DNA from: Eledone cirrhosa
Taxonomy: Eukaryota; Mollusca; Cephalopoda; Octopoda; Eledonidae
Assembly: GCA_964016885.1 (NCBI GenBank)
Contig: OZ024744.1
Location: 26,864,108 to 26,928,107 of the forward strand
DNA length: 64,000 bases
Reading direction: 5' to 3'
In this document: positions 24,301-38,300 of the stretch, one piece after another
Numbering within the stretch: the first letter of the stretch is position 1
Layout: every line of letters begins with the position of its first letter
Notes under the pieces: generated by a model
The model's database searches: none
Seen by the model: only the letters and a program-made list of their open reading frames with translations
Told to the model about the DNA's origin: nothing
Made by a program: the position numbers and the translations under genes

Positions 24301-25624
24301 GAAGTCTCCACTGCTACGGCTAGGCATCTCAGTGCATGTGGTGGTAAGAAGGGAGGTAACCATAGGGCCAGGGACACCAGAAGTCTCCACTGTTACAGCT
24401 AGGCATCTCAGTGCATGTGGTGGTAAGAAGGGAGCTAACATTAGGGCCAGGGACACCAGAAGACTCCACTGTTACGGCTAGGCATCTCAGTGCATGTGGT
24501 GGTAAGAAGGGAGGTAACCTTAGGGCCAAGGACACCAGAAGTTTCCACTGCTACCGCTAGGCATCTCAGTGCATGTGGTGGTAAGGAGGGAGGTAAACTT
24601 AGGGCCAAGGACACCAGAAGTCTCCAATGTTACGGCTAGGCATCTCAGTGCATGTGGTGGTAAGAAGGGAGGTAACCTTAGGGCCAAGGACACCAGAAGT
24701 CCCCACTGCTACGGCTAGGCATCTCAGGGCACGTGGTGGTAAGAAGGGAGGTAACCTTAGGGCCAGGCACACCAGAAGTCTCCACTGTTACGGCTAGGCA
24801 TCTCAGTGCATGTGGTGGTAAGAAGGGAGGTAACCTTAGGGCAGGGACACCAGAAGTCTCCACTGTTACGGCTAGGCATGTCAGTGCATGTGGTGGTAAG
24901 AATGGAGGTAACCTTAGGGCCAGGGACACCAGACGTCTCCACTGCTACGGCTAGGCATCTCAGTGCATGTGGTGGTAAGAAGGGAGGTAACCTTAGGGCC
25001 AGGGACACCAGAAGACTTCACTGTTACGGCTAGGCATCTCAGTGCATGTGGTGGTAAGAAGGGAGGTAACCTTAGGGCCAAGGACAGCAGAAGTCTCCAC
25101 TGCTACGGCGAGGCATCTCAGTGCATGAGGTGGTAAGAAGGGAGGTAACCTTAGGGCCAAGGACACCAGAAGCCTCCACTGTTACGACTAGGCATGTCAG
25201 TGCATGTGGTGGTAAGAAAGCAGGTAACCTTAGGGCCAGGGACACCAGAAGTCTCCACTGCTACGGCGAGGCATCTCAGTGCAACTGGTGGTAAGAAGGG
25301 AGGTAACCTTAGGGCCACGGACAGCAGAAGTCTCCACTGCTACGGCGAGGCATCTCAGTGCATGTGGTGGTAAGAAAGGAGGTAACCTTAGGGCCAAGGA
25401 CACCAGAAGCCTCCACTGTTACGACTAGGCATGTCAGTGCATGTGGTGGTAAGAAAGCAGGTAACCTTAGGGCCAGGGACACCAGAAGTCTCCACTGCTA
25501 CGGCGAGGCATCTCAGTGCATGTGGTGGTAAGAAGGGAGGTAACCTTAGGGCCGGGGACTCCAGAAGTCTCCACTGTTACGGCTAGGCATGTCAGTGCAT
25601 GTGGTGGTAAGAAGGGAGGTAACA
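21366..25624. repeat. 4.26-kb higher-order unit, copy 1
   Basis: 21,366, 21,523, 22,863, 23,889, 24,132 and 24,329 all recur 4,259 bp later, so the unit is 54 monomers with seven bases lost to short variants. Markers within the unit are GCAAGTGTAGG, the short GGCCATCATC unit, GAAGGGGGTAACCTCAGG, TTAGGACTAGG and the D pairs. The unit begins with a monomer carrying TAACATTAGG. Confidence 0.8.
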
Positions 25625-28600
25625 TTAGGGCCAGGGACACCAGAAGACTCCACTGTTACGGCTAGGCATCTCAGTGCAAGTGTAGGTAAGAAGGGAGGTA
25701 ACCTTAGGGCCAGGGACACCAGAAGTCTCCACTGTTACGGCTAGGCATCTCAGTGCGTGTGGTGGTAAGAAGGAAGTAACCTTAGGGCCAGGGACACCAG
25801 AAGACTCCACTGTTACGGCTAGACATCTCAGTGCATGTGGTGGTAAGAAGGGAGGTAACCTTAGGGTTTGGGACACCAGAAGTCTCCACTGCTACGGCCA
25901 TCATCTCAGTGCATGTGGTGGTAAGAAGGGAGGTAACCTTAGGGCCAGGGACACCAGACGTCTCCACTGCTACGGCTAGGCATCTCAGTGCAAGTGTAGG
26001 TAAGAAGGGAGGTAACCTTAGGGCCAGGGACACCAGAAGTCTCCACTGTTACGGCTAGGCATCTCAGTGCGTGTGGTGGTAAGAAGGAAGTAACCTTAGG
26101 GCCAGGGACACCAGAAGACTCCACTGTTACGGCTAGACATCTCAGTGCATGTGGTGGTAAGAATGGAGGTAACCTTAGGGTTTGGGACACCAGAAGTCTC
26201 CACTGCTACGGCTAGGCATCTCAGTGCATGTGGTGGTAAGAAGGGAGGTAACCTTAGGGCCAGGGACACCAGAAGTCTCCACTGTTACGGCTAGGCATCT
26301 CAGTGCATGTGGTGGTAAGAAGGGAGGTAACATTAGGGCCAGGGACACCAGAAGACTCCACTGTTACGGCTAGGCATCTCAGTGCATGTGGTGGTAAGAA
26401 GGGAGGTAACCTTAGGGCCAGGGACACCAGAAGTCTCCACTGTTACGGCCAGGCATCTCAGTGCATGTGGTGGTAAGAAGGGGGTAACCTCAGGGCCAAG
26501 GACACCAGAAGTCTGCACTGTTACGGCTAGGCATCTCAGTGCATGTGGTGGTAAGAAGGGAGGTAACCTTAGGGCCAAGGACACCAGAAGACTCCACTGT
26601 TACGGCTAGGCATCTCGGTGCATGTGGTGGTAAGAAGGGAGGTAACCTTAGGGCCAAGGACACCAGAAGTTTCCACTGCTACCGCTAGGCATCTCAGTGC
26701 ATGTGGTGGTAACGAGGGAGGTAAACTTAGGGCCAGGGACACCAGAAGTCTCCACTGCTACGGCTAGGCATCTCAGTGCATGTGGTGGTAAGAAGGGAGG
26801 TAACCTTAGGGCCAAGGACACCAGAAGTCTCCACTGTTACGTCTAGGCATCTCAGTGCATGTGGTGGTAAGAAGGGAGGTAACCTTAGGGCCAGGCACAC
26901 CAGAAGTCGTCACTGTTACGGCTAGGCATCTCAGTGCATGTGGTGGTAAGAAGGGAGGTAACCTTAGGGCCAGAGACACCAGAAGTCTCGACTGCTAAGG
27001 CTAGGCATCTCAGTGCATGTGGTGGTAAGAAGGGAAGTAACCTTAGGGCCAGGGACACCAGAAGTCTCCACAGTTACGGCTAGGCATGTCAGTGCATGTG
27101 GTGGTAAGATGGGAGGTAACCTTAGGGCCAGGGACACCAGAAGTCTCCACTGTTACGGCTAGGCATCTCAGTGCATGTGGTGGTAAGAAGGGAGGTAACC
27201 TTAGGGCCAGGGACACCAAAAGTCTCCACTGTTACGGCTAGGCATCTCAGTGCATGTGGTGGTAAGAAGGAAGTAACCTTAGGGCCAGGGACACCAGAAG
27301 ACTCCACTGTTACGGCTAGGCATCTCAGTGCATGTGGTGTTAAGAAGGGAGGTAACCTTAGGGTTTGGGACACCAGAAGTCTCCACTGCTACGGCCAGGC
27401 ATCTCAGTGCATTTGGTGGTAAGAAGGGAGGTAACCTTAGGGCCAGGGACACCAGACGTCTCCACTGCTACGGTTAGGCATCTCAGTGCATGTGGTGGTA
27501 AGAAGGGAGGTAACCTTAGGGCCAGGGACACCAGAAGACTTCACTGTTACGGCTAGGCATCTCAGTGCATGTGGTGGTAAGAAGGGAGGTAACCTTAGGG
27601 CCAAGGACAGCTGAAGTCTCCACTGCTACGGCGAGGCATCTCAGTGCATGTGGTGGTAAGAAAGGAGGTAACCTTAGGGCCAAGGACACCAGAAGCCTCC
27701 ACTGTTAGGACTAGGCATGTCAGTGCATGTGGTGGTAAGAAAGCAGGTAACCTTAGGGCCAGGGACACCAGAAGTCTCCACTGCTACGGCGAGGCATCTC
27801 AGTGCATGTGGTGGTAAGAAGGGAGGTAACCTTAGGGCCACGGACAGCAGAAGTCTCCACTGCTACGGCGAGGCATCTCAGTGCATGTGGTGGTAAGAAA
27901 GGAGGTAACCTTAGGGCCAAGGACACCAGAAGCCTCCACTGTTACGACTAGGTATGTCAGTGCATGTGGTGGTAAGAAAGCAGGTAACCTTAGGGCCAGG
28001 GACACCAGAAGTCTCCACTGCTACGGCGAGGCATCTCAGTGCATGTGGTGGTAAGAAGGGAGGTAACCTTAGGGCCAGGGACTCCAGAAGTCTCCACTGT
28101 TACGGCTAGGCATGTCAGTGCATGTGGTGGTAAGAAGGGAGGTAACATTAGGGCCAGGGACACCACAAGACTCCACTGTTACGGCTAGGCATCTCAGTGC
28201 AAGTGGTGGTAAGAAGGGAGGTAACCTTAGGGCCAGGGACACCAGACGTCTGCACAGTTACGGCTAGGCATCTCAGTGCATGTGGTGGTAAGAAGGAAGT
28301 AACCTTAGGGCCAGGGACACCAGAAGACTCCACTGTTACGGCTAGACATCTCAGTGCATGTGGTGGTAAGAAGGGAGGTAACCTTAGGGTTTGGGACACC
28401 AGAAGTCTGCACTGCTACGGCCAGGCATCTCAGTGCATGTGGTGGTAAGAAGGGAGGTAACCTTAGGGCCAGGGACACCAGACGTCTCCACTGCTACGGC
28501 TAGGCATCTCAGTGCATGTGGTGGTAAGAAGGGAGGTAACCTTAGGGCCAGGGACACCAGAAGTCTCCACTGCTACGGCTAGGCATCTCAGTGCATGTGG

Positions 28601-29030
28601 TGGTAAGAAGGGAGGTAACCATAGGGCCAGGGACACCAGAAGTCTCCACTGTTACAGCTAGGCATCTCAGTGCATGCGGTGGTAAGAAGGGAGCTAACAT
28701 TAGGGCCAGGGACACCAGAAGACTCCACTGTTACGGCTAGGCATCTCAGTGCATGTGGTGGTAAGAAGGGAGGTAACCTTAGGGCCAAGGACACCAGAAG
28801 TTTCCACTGCTACCGCTAGGCATCTCAGTGCATGTGGTGGTAAGGAGGGAGGTAAACTTAGGGCCAAGGACACCAGAAGTCTCCACTGTTACGGCTAGGC
28901 ATCTCAGTGCATGTGGTGGTAAGAAGGGAGGTAACCTTAGGGCCAAGGACACCAGAAGTCCCCACTGCTACGGCTAGGCATCTCAGGGCACGTGGTGGTA
29001 AGAAGGGAGGTAACCTTAGGGCCAGGGACA
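25625..29030. repeat. 4.26-kb higher-order unit, copy 2, truncated
   Basis: It matches copy 1 in order from its start through the unit with TTACAGCTAGG (28,657, matching 24,398). The match fails at about 29,030, where the short TTAGGGCAGGG unit seen at 24,838 is missing and C-type sequence follows. About 0.85 kb of the unit is therefore absent before the domain edge. Confidence 0.75.
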
Positions 29031-29389
29031 CCAGAAGTCTCCACTGTTACGGCTTGGCATCTCAGTGCATGTTGTGGTACGAAGGGAGGTAACCTTAGGG
29101 TTTGGGACACCAGAAGTCTTCACTGCTACGGCCAGGCATCTCAGTGCATGTGGTGGTAAGAAGGGAGGTAACCTTAGGGCCAGGGACACCAGAAGACTCC
29201 ACTGTTACGGCTAGGCATCTCAGTGCATGTGGTGGTCAGAATGGAGGTAACCTTAGGGCCAGGGACACCAGAAGTCTCCACTGTTACGGCTAGGCATGTC
29301 AGTGCATGTGGTGGTAAAAAAGGAGGTAACCTTAGGGCCAGGGACACCAGAAGACTCCACTGCTACGGCTAGGCATCTCAGTGCATGTG

Positions 29390-32300
29390 GTGGTCAGATG
29401 GAGGTAACCTTAGGGCCAGGGACACCAGAAGTCTCCACTGTTACGGCTAGGCATGTCAGTGCATGTGGTGGTAAAAAAGGAGGTAACCTTAGGGCCAGGG
29501 ACACCAGAAGTCTCCACTGCTACGGCTAGGCATCTCAGTGCATGTGGTGGTAAGAAGGAAGGAACCGTAGGGCCAAGGACACCAGAAGTCTCCACTCTTA
29601 CGGCTAGGCATCTCAGTGCATGTGGTTGTAAGAAGGGAAGTAACCTTAGGGCCAGGGACACCAGAAGTCTCCACTGCTACGGCTAGACATCTCAGTGCAT
29701 GTGGTGGTAAGAAGGGAGATAACCTAAGGGCCAGGGACACCAGAAGTCTCCACTGTTACGGCTAGGCATCTCAGTGCATGTGGTGGTAAGAAGGGAGGTA
29801 ACCTTAGGGCCAGGGACACCAGAAGTCTCCACTGTTACGGCTAGGCATGTCAGTGCATGAGGTGGTAAGAAGGGTGGTAACCTTAGGGCCAGGGACACCA
29901 AAAGTCTCCACTGCTACGGCTAGGCATCTCAGTGCATGTGGTGGTAAGAAGGGAGGTAACCTTAGGGCCAGGGACACCAGAAGTCTCCACTGCTACGGCT
30001 AGGCATCTCAGTGCATGTGGTGGTAAGAAGGAAGTAACCTCAGGGCCAAGGACACCAAAAGTCTCCACTGTTACGGCTAGGCATCTCAGTGCATGTGGTG
30101 GTAAGAAGGGAGGTAACCTTAGGGCCAGGGACACCAGAAGTCTCCACTGTTACGGCTAGGCATCTCAGTGCATGTGGTGGTAAGAAGGGAGGTAACCTTA
30201 GGGCCAGGGACACCAGAAGTCTCCACTGTTACGGCTAGGCATCTCAGTGCATGTGGTGCTAAGAAGGGAGGTAACCTTAGGGCCAGGGACACCAGAAGTC
30301 TCCACTGCTACGACTAGGCATCTCAGTGCATGTGGTGGTAAGAAGGGAGGTAACCTTAGGGCCAGGGACACCAGAAGTCTCCACTGCTACGACTAGGCAT
30401 CTCAGTGCATGTGGTGGTAAGAAGGGAGGTAACCTCAGGGCCAGGGACACCAGACGTCTCCACTGTTACGGGTAGGCATCTCAGTGCATGTGGTGCTAAG
30501 AAGGGAGGTAACCTTAGGGCCAGGGACAGCAGAAGTCTCCACTGCTACCTCTAAGCATCTCAGTGCATGTGGTGGTAAGAAGGGAGGTAACCTGAGGGCC
30601 AGGGACACCAGACGTCTCCACTGTTACGGGTAGGCATCTCAGTGCATGTGGTGGTAAGAAGGGAGGTAACCTTAGGGCCAAGGACACCAGAAATCTCCAC
30701 TGTTACGGCTAGGCATCTCAGTGCATGTGGTGGTAAGAAAGGAAGTAACCTTTGGGCCAAGGACACCAGAAGTCTCCACTGCTACGTCTAGGCATCTCAG
30801 TGCATGTGGTGGTAAGAAAGGAAGTAACCTTTGGGCCAAGGACACCAGAAGTCTTCACTGTTACGGCTAGGCATGTTAGTGCATGTGGTGGTAAGAAGGG
30901 TGGTAACCTTAGTGCCAGGGACACCAGAAGTCTCCACTGTTACGGCTAGGCATCTCAGTGCATATGGTTGTAAGAAAGGAGGTAAACTTAGGGCCAGGGA
31001 CACCAGAAGTCTCCACTGTTACGGCTAGGCATCTCAGTGCATGTGGTGGTAAGAAGGGAGGTAACCTTAGGGCCAGGGACACCAGAAGTCTCCACTGCTA
31101 CGGCTAGGCATCTCAGTGCATGTGGTGGTAAGAAGGGAGGTAACCTTAGGGCCAGGGACAGCAGAAGTCTCCACTGCGACCGCTAGGCATCTCAGTGCAT
31201 GTGTTGGTAAGAAGGGAGGTAACCTTAGGGCCAGGGACACCAGACGTCTCCACTGTTACGGGTAGGCATCTCAGTGCATGAGGTGTTAAGAAGGGAGGTA
31301 ACCTTAGGGCCAGGGACACCAGAAGACTCCACTGTTACGGCTAGGCATCTCAGTGCATGTGGTGGTAAGAATGAGTTAACCTTAGGGCCAGGGACACCAG
31401 AAGACTCCACTTTAACGGCTAGGCATCTCAGTGCATGTGGTGGTAAGAAAGGAAGTAACCTTTGGGCCAAGGACACCAGAAGTCTCCTCTGTTACGGCTA
31501 GGCATCTCAGTGCATGTGGTGGTAAAAAGGGAGGTAACCTTAGGGCCAGGGACACCAGAAGTCTCCACTGCTACGGCTAGGCATCTCAGTGCATGTGGTG
31601 GTAAGAAGGAAGTAACCTTAGGGCCAAGGACACAAGAAGTCTCCACTGTTACGGCTAGGCATCTCAGTGCATGTGGTGGTAAGAAGGGAGGTAACCTTAG
31701 GGCCAGGGACACCAGAAGTCTCCACTGCTACGGCTAGGCATCTCAGTGCATGTGGTGGTAAGAAGGAAGGAACCGTAGGGCCAAGGACACCAGAAGTCTC
31801 CACCCTTACGGCTAGGCATCTCAGTGCATGTGGTTGTAAGAAGGGAAGTAACCTTAGGGCCAGGGACACCAGAAGTCTCCACTGCTACGGCTAGGCATCT
31901 CAGTGCATGTGGTGGTAAGAAGGAAGTAACCTTAGGGCCAGGGACACCAGAAGTCTCCACTGCTACGGCTAGACATCTCAGTGCATGTGGTGGTAAGAAG
32001 GGAGGTAACCTAAGGGCCAGGGACACCAGAAGTCTCCATTGTTACGGCTAGGCATCTCAGTGCATGTGGTGGTAAGAAGGGAGGTAACCTTAGGGCCAGG
32101 GACACCAGAAGTCTCCACTGTTACGGCTAGGCATGTCAGTGCATGAGGTGGTAAGAAGGGAGGTAACCTTAGGACCAGGGACACCAGAAGTCTCCACTGC
32201 TACGGCTAGGCATCTCAGTGCATGTGGTGGTAAGATGGAAGTAACCTTAGGGCCAAGGACACCAGAAGTCTCCACTGTTACGGCTAGGCATCTCAGTGCA

Positions 32301-35300
32301 TGTGGTGGTAAGAAGGGAGGTAACCTTAGGGCCAAGGACACCAGAAGTCTTCACTGTTACGGCTAGGCATGTCAGTGCATGTGGTGGTAAGAAGGGTGGT
32401 AACCTTAGTGCCAGGGACACCAGAAGTCTCCACTGTTACGGCTAGGCATCTCAGTGCATGTGGTGGTAAGAAGGGAGGTAACCTTAGGGCCAAGGACACC
32501 AGAAGTCTTCACTGTTACGGCTAGGCATGTCAGTGCATGTGGTGGTAAGAAGGGTGGTAACCTTAGTGCCAGGAACACCAGAAGTCTCCACTGTTACGGC
32601 TAGGCATCTCAGTGCATGTGGTGGTAAGAAGGGAGGTAACCTTAGGGCCAGGGACACCAGAAGTCTCCACTGTTACGGCTAGGCATCTCAGTGCATGTGG
32701 TGCTAAGAAGGGAGGTAACCTTAGGGCCAGGGACACCAGAAGTCTCCACTGCTACGACTAGGCATCTCAGTGCATGTGGTGGTAAGAAGGGAGGTAACCT
32801 TAGGGCCAGGGACAGCAGAAGTCTCCACTGCTACCGCTAGGCATCTCAGTGCATGTGGTGGTAAGAAGGGAGGTAACCTGAGGGCCAGGGACAACAGACG
32901 TCTCCACTGTTACGGGTAGGCATCTCAGTGCATGTGGTGGTAAGAAGGGAGGTAACCTTAGGGCCAAGGACACCAGAGATCTCCACTGTTACGGCTAGGC
33001 ATCTCAGTGCATGTGGTGGTAAGAAAGGAAGTAACATTTGGGCCAAGGACACCAGAAGTCTCCACTGTTACGGCTAGGCATCTCAGTGCATGTGGTGGTA
33101 AGAAGGGAGGTAACCTTAGGGCCAGGGTCACCAGAAGTCTCCACTGCTACGGCTAGGCATCTCAGTGCATGTGGTGGTAAGAAGGAAGTAACCTTAGGGC
33201 CAAGGACACCAGAAGTCTCCACAGTTACGGCTAGGCATCTCAGTGCATGTGGTGGTAAGAAGGGAGGAAACCTTAGGGCCAGGGACACCAGAAGTCTCCA
33301 CTGCTACGGCTAGGCATCTCAGTGCATGTGGTGGTAAGAAGGAAGGAACCGTAGGGCCAAGGACACCAGAAGTGTCCACTCTTACGGCTAGGCATCTCAG
33401 TGCATGTGGTTGTAAGAAGGGAAGTAACCTTAGGGCCAGGGACACCAGAAGTCTCCACTGCTACGGCTAGGCATCTCAGTGCATGTGGTGGTAAGAAGGA
33501 AGTAACCTTAGGGCCAGGGACACCAGAAGTCTCCACTGCTACGGCTAGACATCTCAGTGCATGTGGTGGTAAGAAGGGAGGTAACCTAAGGGCCAGGGAC
33601 ACCAGAAGTCTCCACTGTTACGGCTAGGCATCTCAGTGCATGTGGTGGTAAGAAGGGAGGTAACCTTATGGCCAGGGACAGCAGAAGTCTCCACTGCTAC
33701 CGCTAGGTATCTCAGTGCATGTGGTGGTAAGAAGGGAGGTAATCTTAGGGCCAGGGACACCAGACGTCTCCACTGTTACGGGTAGGCATCTCAGTGCATG
33801 TGGTGGTAAGAATGGAGGTAACCTTAGGGCCAAGGACACCAGAAATCTCCACTGTTACGGCTAGGCATCTCAGTGCATGTGGTGGTAAGAAGGGAGGTAA
33901 CCATAGGGCCAGGGACACCAGAAGACTCCACTGTTACGGCTAGGCATCTCAGTGCATGTGGTGGTAAGAAGGGAGGTAACCTTAGGGCCAGGGACACCAG
34001 AAGACTCCACTTTAACGGCTAGGCATCTCAGTGCATGTGGTGGTAAGAAAGGAAGTAACCTTTGGGCCAAGGACACCAGATGTCTCCACTGTTACGGCTA
34101 GGCATCTCAGTGCATGTGGTGGTAAGAAGGGAGGTAACCTTAAGGCCAGGGACACCAGAAGTCTCCACTGCTACGGCTAGGCATCTCAGTGCATGTGGTG
34201 GTAAGAAGGGAGGTAACCTTAGGCCCAGGGACACCAGAAGTCTCCACTGCTACGGCTAGGCATCTCAGTGCATGTGGTGGTAAGAAGGAAGTAACCTTAG
34301 GGCCAGGTACACCAGAAGTCTCCACTGCTACGGCTAGACATCTCAGTGCATGTGGTGGTAAGAAGGGAGGTAACCTAAGGGCCAGGGACACCAGAAGTCT
34401 CCACTGTTACGGCTAGGCATCTCAGTGCATGTGGTGGTAAGAAGGAAGTAACCTCAGGGCCAAGGACACCAGAACACTCCACTGTTACGGCTAGGCATCT
34501 CAGTGCATGTGGTGGTAAGTATGGAGGTAACCTTAGGGCCAGGGACACCAGAAGTCTCCACTGTTACGGCTAGGCATCTCAGTGCATGTGGTGGTAAGAA
34601 GGGAGGTAACCTTAGGGCCAGGGACACCAGAAGTCTCCACTGCTACGGCTAGGCATCTCAGTGCATGTGGTGGTAAGAAGGAAGTAACCTTAGGGCCAAG
34701 GACACCAGAAGTCTCCACTGTTACGGCTAGGCATCTCAGTGCATGTGGTGGTAAGAAGGGTGGTAACCTTAGTGCCAGGGACACCAGAAGTCTCCACTGT
34801 TACGGCTAGGCATCTCAGTGCATGTGGTGGTAAGAAAGGAGGTAAACTTAGGGCCAGGGACACCAGAAGTCTCCACTGTTACGGCTAGGCATCTCAGTGC
34901 ATGTGGTGGTAAGTATGGAGGTAACCTTAGGGCCAAGGACACCAGAAGTCTCCACTGCTACGGCTAGGCATCTCAGTGCATGTGGTGGTAAGAAGGGAGC
35001 TAACCTTAGGGCCAGGGACACCAGAAGTCTCCACTGCTACGGCTAGGCATCTCAGTGCATGTGGTGGTAAGAAGGAAGTAACCTTAGGGCCAAGGACACC
35101 AGAAGTCTCCACTGTTACGGCTAGGCATCTCAGTGCATGTGGTGGTAAGAAGGGAGGTAACCTTAGGGCCAGGGACACCAGAATTCTCCACTGCTACGGC
35201 TAGGCATCTCAGTGCATGTGGTGGTAAGAAGGAAGTAACCTTAGGGCCAAGGACACCAGAAGTCTCCACTGTTACGGTTAGGCATCTCAGTGCATGTGGT

Positions 35301-38300
35301 GGTAAGAAGGGAGGTAACCTTCGGGTCAAGGACACCAGAAATCTCCACTGTTACGGCTAGGCATGTCAGTGCATGTGGTGGTAAGAAGGGAGGTAACCTT
35401 AGGGCCAGGGACACCAGAAGTCTCCACTGTTACGGCTAGGCATCTCAGTGCATGTGGTGGTAAGAAAGGAGGTAACCTTAGGGCCAGGGACACCAGAAGT
35501 CTCCACTGTTACGGCTAGGCATCTCAGTGCATGTGGTGGTAAGAAGGGAGGTAACCTTAGGGCCAGGAACACCAGAAGTCTCCACTGTTACGGCTAGGCA
35601 TCTCAGTGCATGTGGTGGTAAGAAGAGAGGTAACCTTAGGACCAGGGACACCAGAAGTCTCCACTGTTACGGCTAGGCATCTCAGTGCATGTGGTGGTAA
35701 GAAGGGAGGTAACCTTAGGGCCAGGGACAGCAGAAGTCTCCACTGCTACGGCTATGCATCTCAGTGTATCTTGTGGTACGAAGGGAGGTAACCTTACGGC
35801 CAAGGACACCAGAAGTCTCCACTGTTACGGCTATGCATCTCAGTGCATGTTGTGGTAAGAAGGGAGGTAACCTTAGGGCCAAGGACACCAGAAGTCTTCA
35901 CTGTTACGGCTAGGCATGTCAGTGCATGTGGTGGTAAGAAGGGTGGTAACCTTAGTGCCAGGGACACCAGAAGTCTCCACTGTTACGGCTAGGCATCTCA
36001 GTGCATGTGGTGGTAAGAAAGGAGGTAAACTTAGGGCCAGGTACACCAGAAGTCTCCACTGTTACGGCTAGGCATCTCAGTGCATGTGGTGGTAAGAAGG
36101 GAGGTAACCTTAGGGCCAGGGACACCAGAAGTCTCCACTGTTACGGCTAGGCATCTCAGTGCATGTGGTGGTAAGAAGGGAGGTAACCTTAGGGCCAGGG
36201 ACACCAGAAGACTCCACTTTAACGGCTAGGCATCTCAGTGCATGTGGTGGTAAGAAAGGAAGTAACCTTTGGGCCAAGGACACCAGAAGTCTCCACTGTT
36301 ACGGCTAGGCATCTCAGTGCATGTGGTGGTAAGAAGGGAGGTAACCTTAGGGCCAGGGACACCAGAAGTCTCCACTGCTACGGCTAGGCATCTCAGTGCA
36401 TGTGGTGGTAAGAAGGGAGGTAACCTTAGGGCCAGGGACACCAGAAGTCTCCACTGCTACGGCTAGGCATCTCAGTGCATGTGGTGGTAAGAAGGAAGTA
36501 ACCTTAGGGCCAGGTACACCAGAAGTCTCCACTGCTACGGCTAGACATCTCAGTGCATGTGGTGGTAAGAAGTGAGGTAACCTAAGGGCCAGGGACACCA
36601 GAAGTCTCCACTGTTACGGCTAGGCATCTCAGTGCATGTGGTGGTAAGAAGGGAGGTAACCTTAGGGCCAGGGACACCAGATGTCTCCACTGTTACGGCT
36701 AGGCATGTCAGTGCATGAGGTGGTAAGAAGGGAGGTAACCTTAGGGCCAGGGACACCAAAAGTCTCCACTGCTACGGCTAGGCATGTCAGTGCATGTGGT
36801 GGTAAGAAGGAAGTAACCTCAGGGCCAAGGACACCAGAAGTCTCCACTGTTACGACTAGGCATCTCAGTGCATGTGGTGGTAAGTATGGAGGTAACCTTA
36901 GGGCCAGGGACACCAGAAGTCTCCACTGTTACGGCTAGGCATGTCAGTGCATGTGGTGGTAAGAAAGGAGGTAACCTTAGGGCCAGGGACACCAGAAGTC
37001 TCCACTGCTACGGCTAGGCATCTCAGTGCATGTGGTGGTAAGAAGGAAGTAACCTCAGGGCCAAGGACACCAGAAGTCTCCATTGTTACGGCTAGGCATC
37101 TCAGTGCATGTGGTGGTAAGAAGGGAGGTAACCTTAGGGCCAGGGACACCAGAAGTCTCCACTGCTACGGCTAGGCATCTCAGTGCATGTGGTGGTAAGA
37201 AGGAAGTAACCTTAGGGCCAAGGACACCAGAAGTCTCCACTGTTACGGCTAGGCATCTCAGTGCATGTGGTGGTAAGAAGGGTGGTATCCTTAGTGCCAG
37301 GGACACCAGAAGTCTCCACTTTAACGGCTAGGCATCTCAGTGCATGTGGTGGTAAGAAAGGAAGTAACCTTTGGGCCAAGGACACCAGAAGTCTCCACTG
37401 TTACGGCTAGGCATCTCAGTGCATGTTGTGGTAAGAAGGGAGGTAACCTTAGGGCCAGGGACACCAGAAGTCTCCACTGCTACGGCTAGGCATCTCAGTG
37501 CATGTGGTGGTAAGAAGGAAGTAACCTTAGGGCCAAGGACACCAGAAGATTCCACTGTTACGGCTAGGCATCTCAGTGCATGTGGTGGTAAGAAGGGAGG
37601 TAACCTTAGGGCCAGGGACACCAGAATTCTCCACTGCTACGGCTAGGCATCTCAGTGCATGTGGTGGTAAGAAGGAAGTAACCTTAGGGCCAAGGACACC
37701 AGAAGTCTCCACTGTTACGGCTAGGCATCTCAGTGCATGTGGTGGTAAGAAGGGAGGTAACCTTAGGGCCAGGGACACCAGAAGTCTCCACTGTTACGGC
37801 TAGGCATCTCAGTGCATGTGGTGGTAAGAAGAGAGGTAACCTTAGGACCAGGGACACCAGAAGTCTCCACTGTTACGGCTAGGCATCTCAGTGCATGTGG
37901 TGGTAAGAAGGGAGGTAACCTTAGGGCCAGGGACAGCAGAAGTCTCCACTGCTACCGCTAGGCATCTCAGTGCATGTGGTGGTAAGAAGGGAGGTAACCT
38001 TAGGGCCAGGGACACCAGAAGTCTCCACTGCTACGGCTAGACATCTCAGTGCATGTGGTGGTAAGAAGGGAGGTAACCTTAGGGCCAGGGACACCAGAAG
38101 TCTCCACTCTTACGGCTAGGCATCTCAGTGCATGTGGTGGTAAGAAGGGAGGTAACCTTAGGGCCAGGGACACCAGAAGTCTCCACTCTTACGGCTAGGC
38201 ATGTCAGTGCATGTGGTGGTAAGAAGGGAGGTAATCTTAGGGCCAGGGACACCAAAAGTCTCCACTGCTACGGCTAGTTATCTCAGTGCATGTGGTGGTA

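Larger units (their letters stand above)
10651..29389. repeat. Type II satellite domain, first copy
   Basis: C monomers appear at 10,877 and recur near 11,523, 13,180, 13,890, 15,070, 17,505, 20,265, 21,605, 21,920, 23,105, 24,130, 25,865, 26,180, 27,363, 28,390 and 29,100. D monomers occur in pairs from about 11,664 to 27,976. Many monomers carry GAAGACTCC in place of GAAGTCTCC. Units of about 4.33 kb and 4.26 kb recur within the block. Two near-identical stretches with GTGGTCAGA and GTAAAAAAGG at about 29,220-29,540 mark the right edge. Type I sequence with the AGGAAGGAACCGTAGG marker resumes at about 29,549. Confidence 0.8.

Noticed and set aside
29220..29540. Transposon or unique boundary element at the junction of the two large copies
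   Set aside because: The sequence here is a pair of near-identical monomer sets with GTGGTCAGA and GTAAAAAAGG. There are no terminal inverted repeats, target-site duplications or non-satellite bases.
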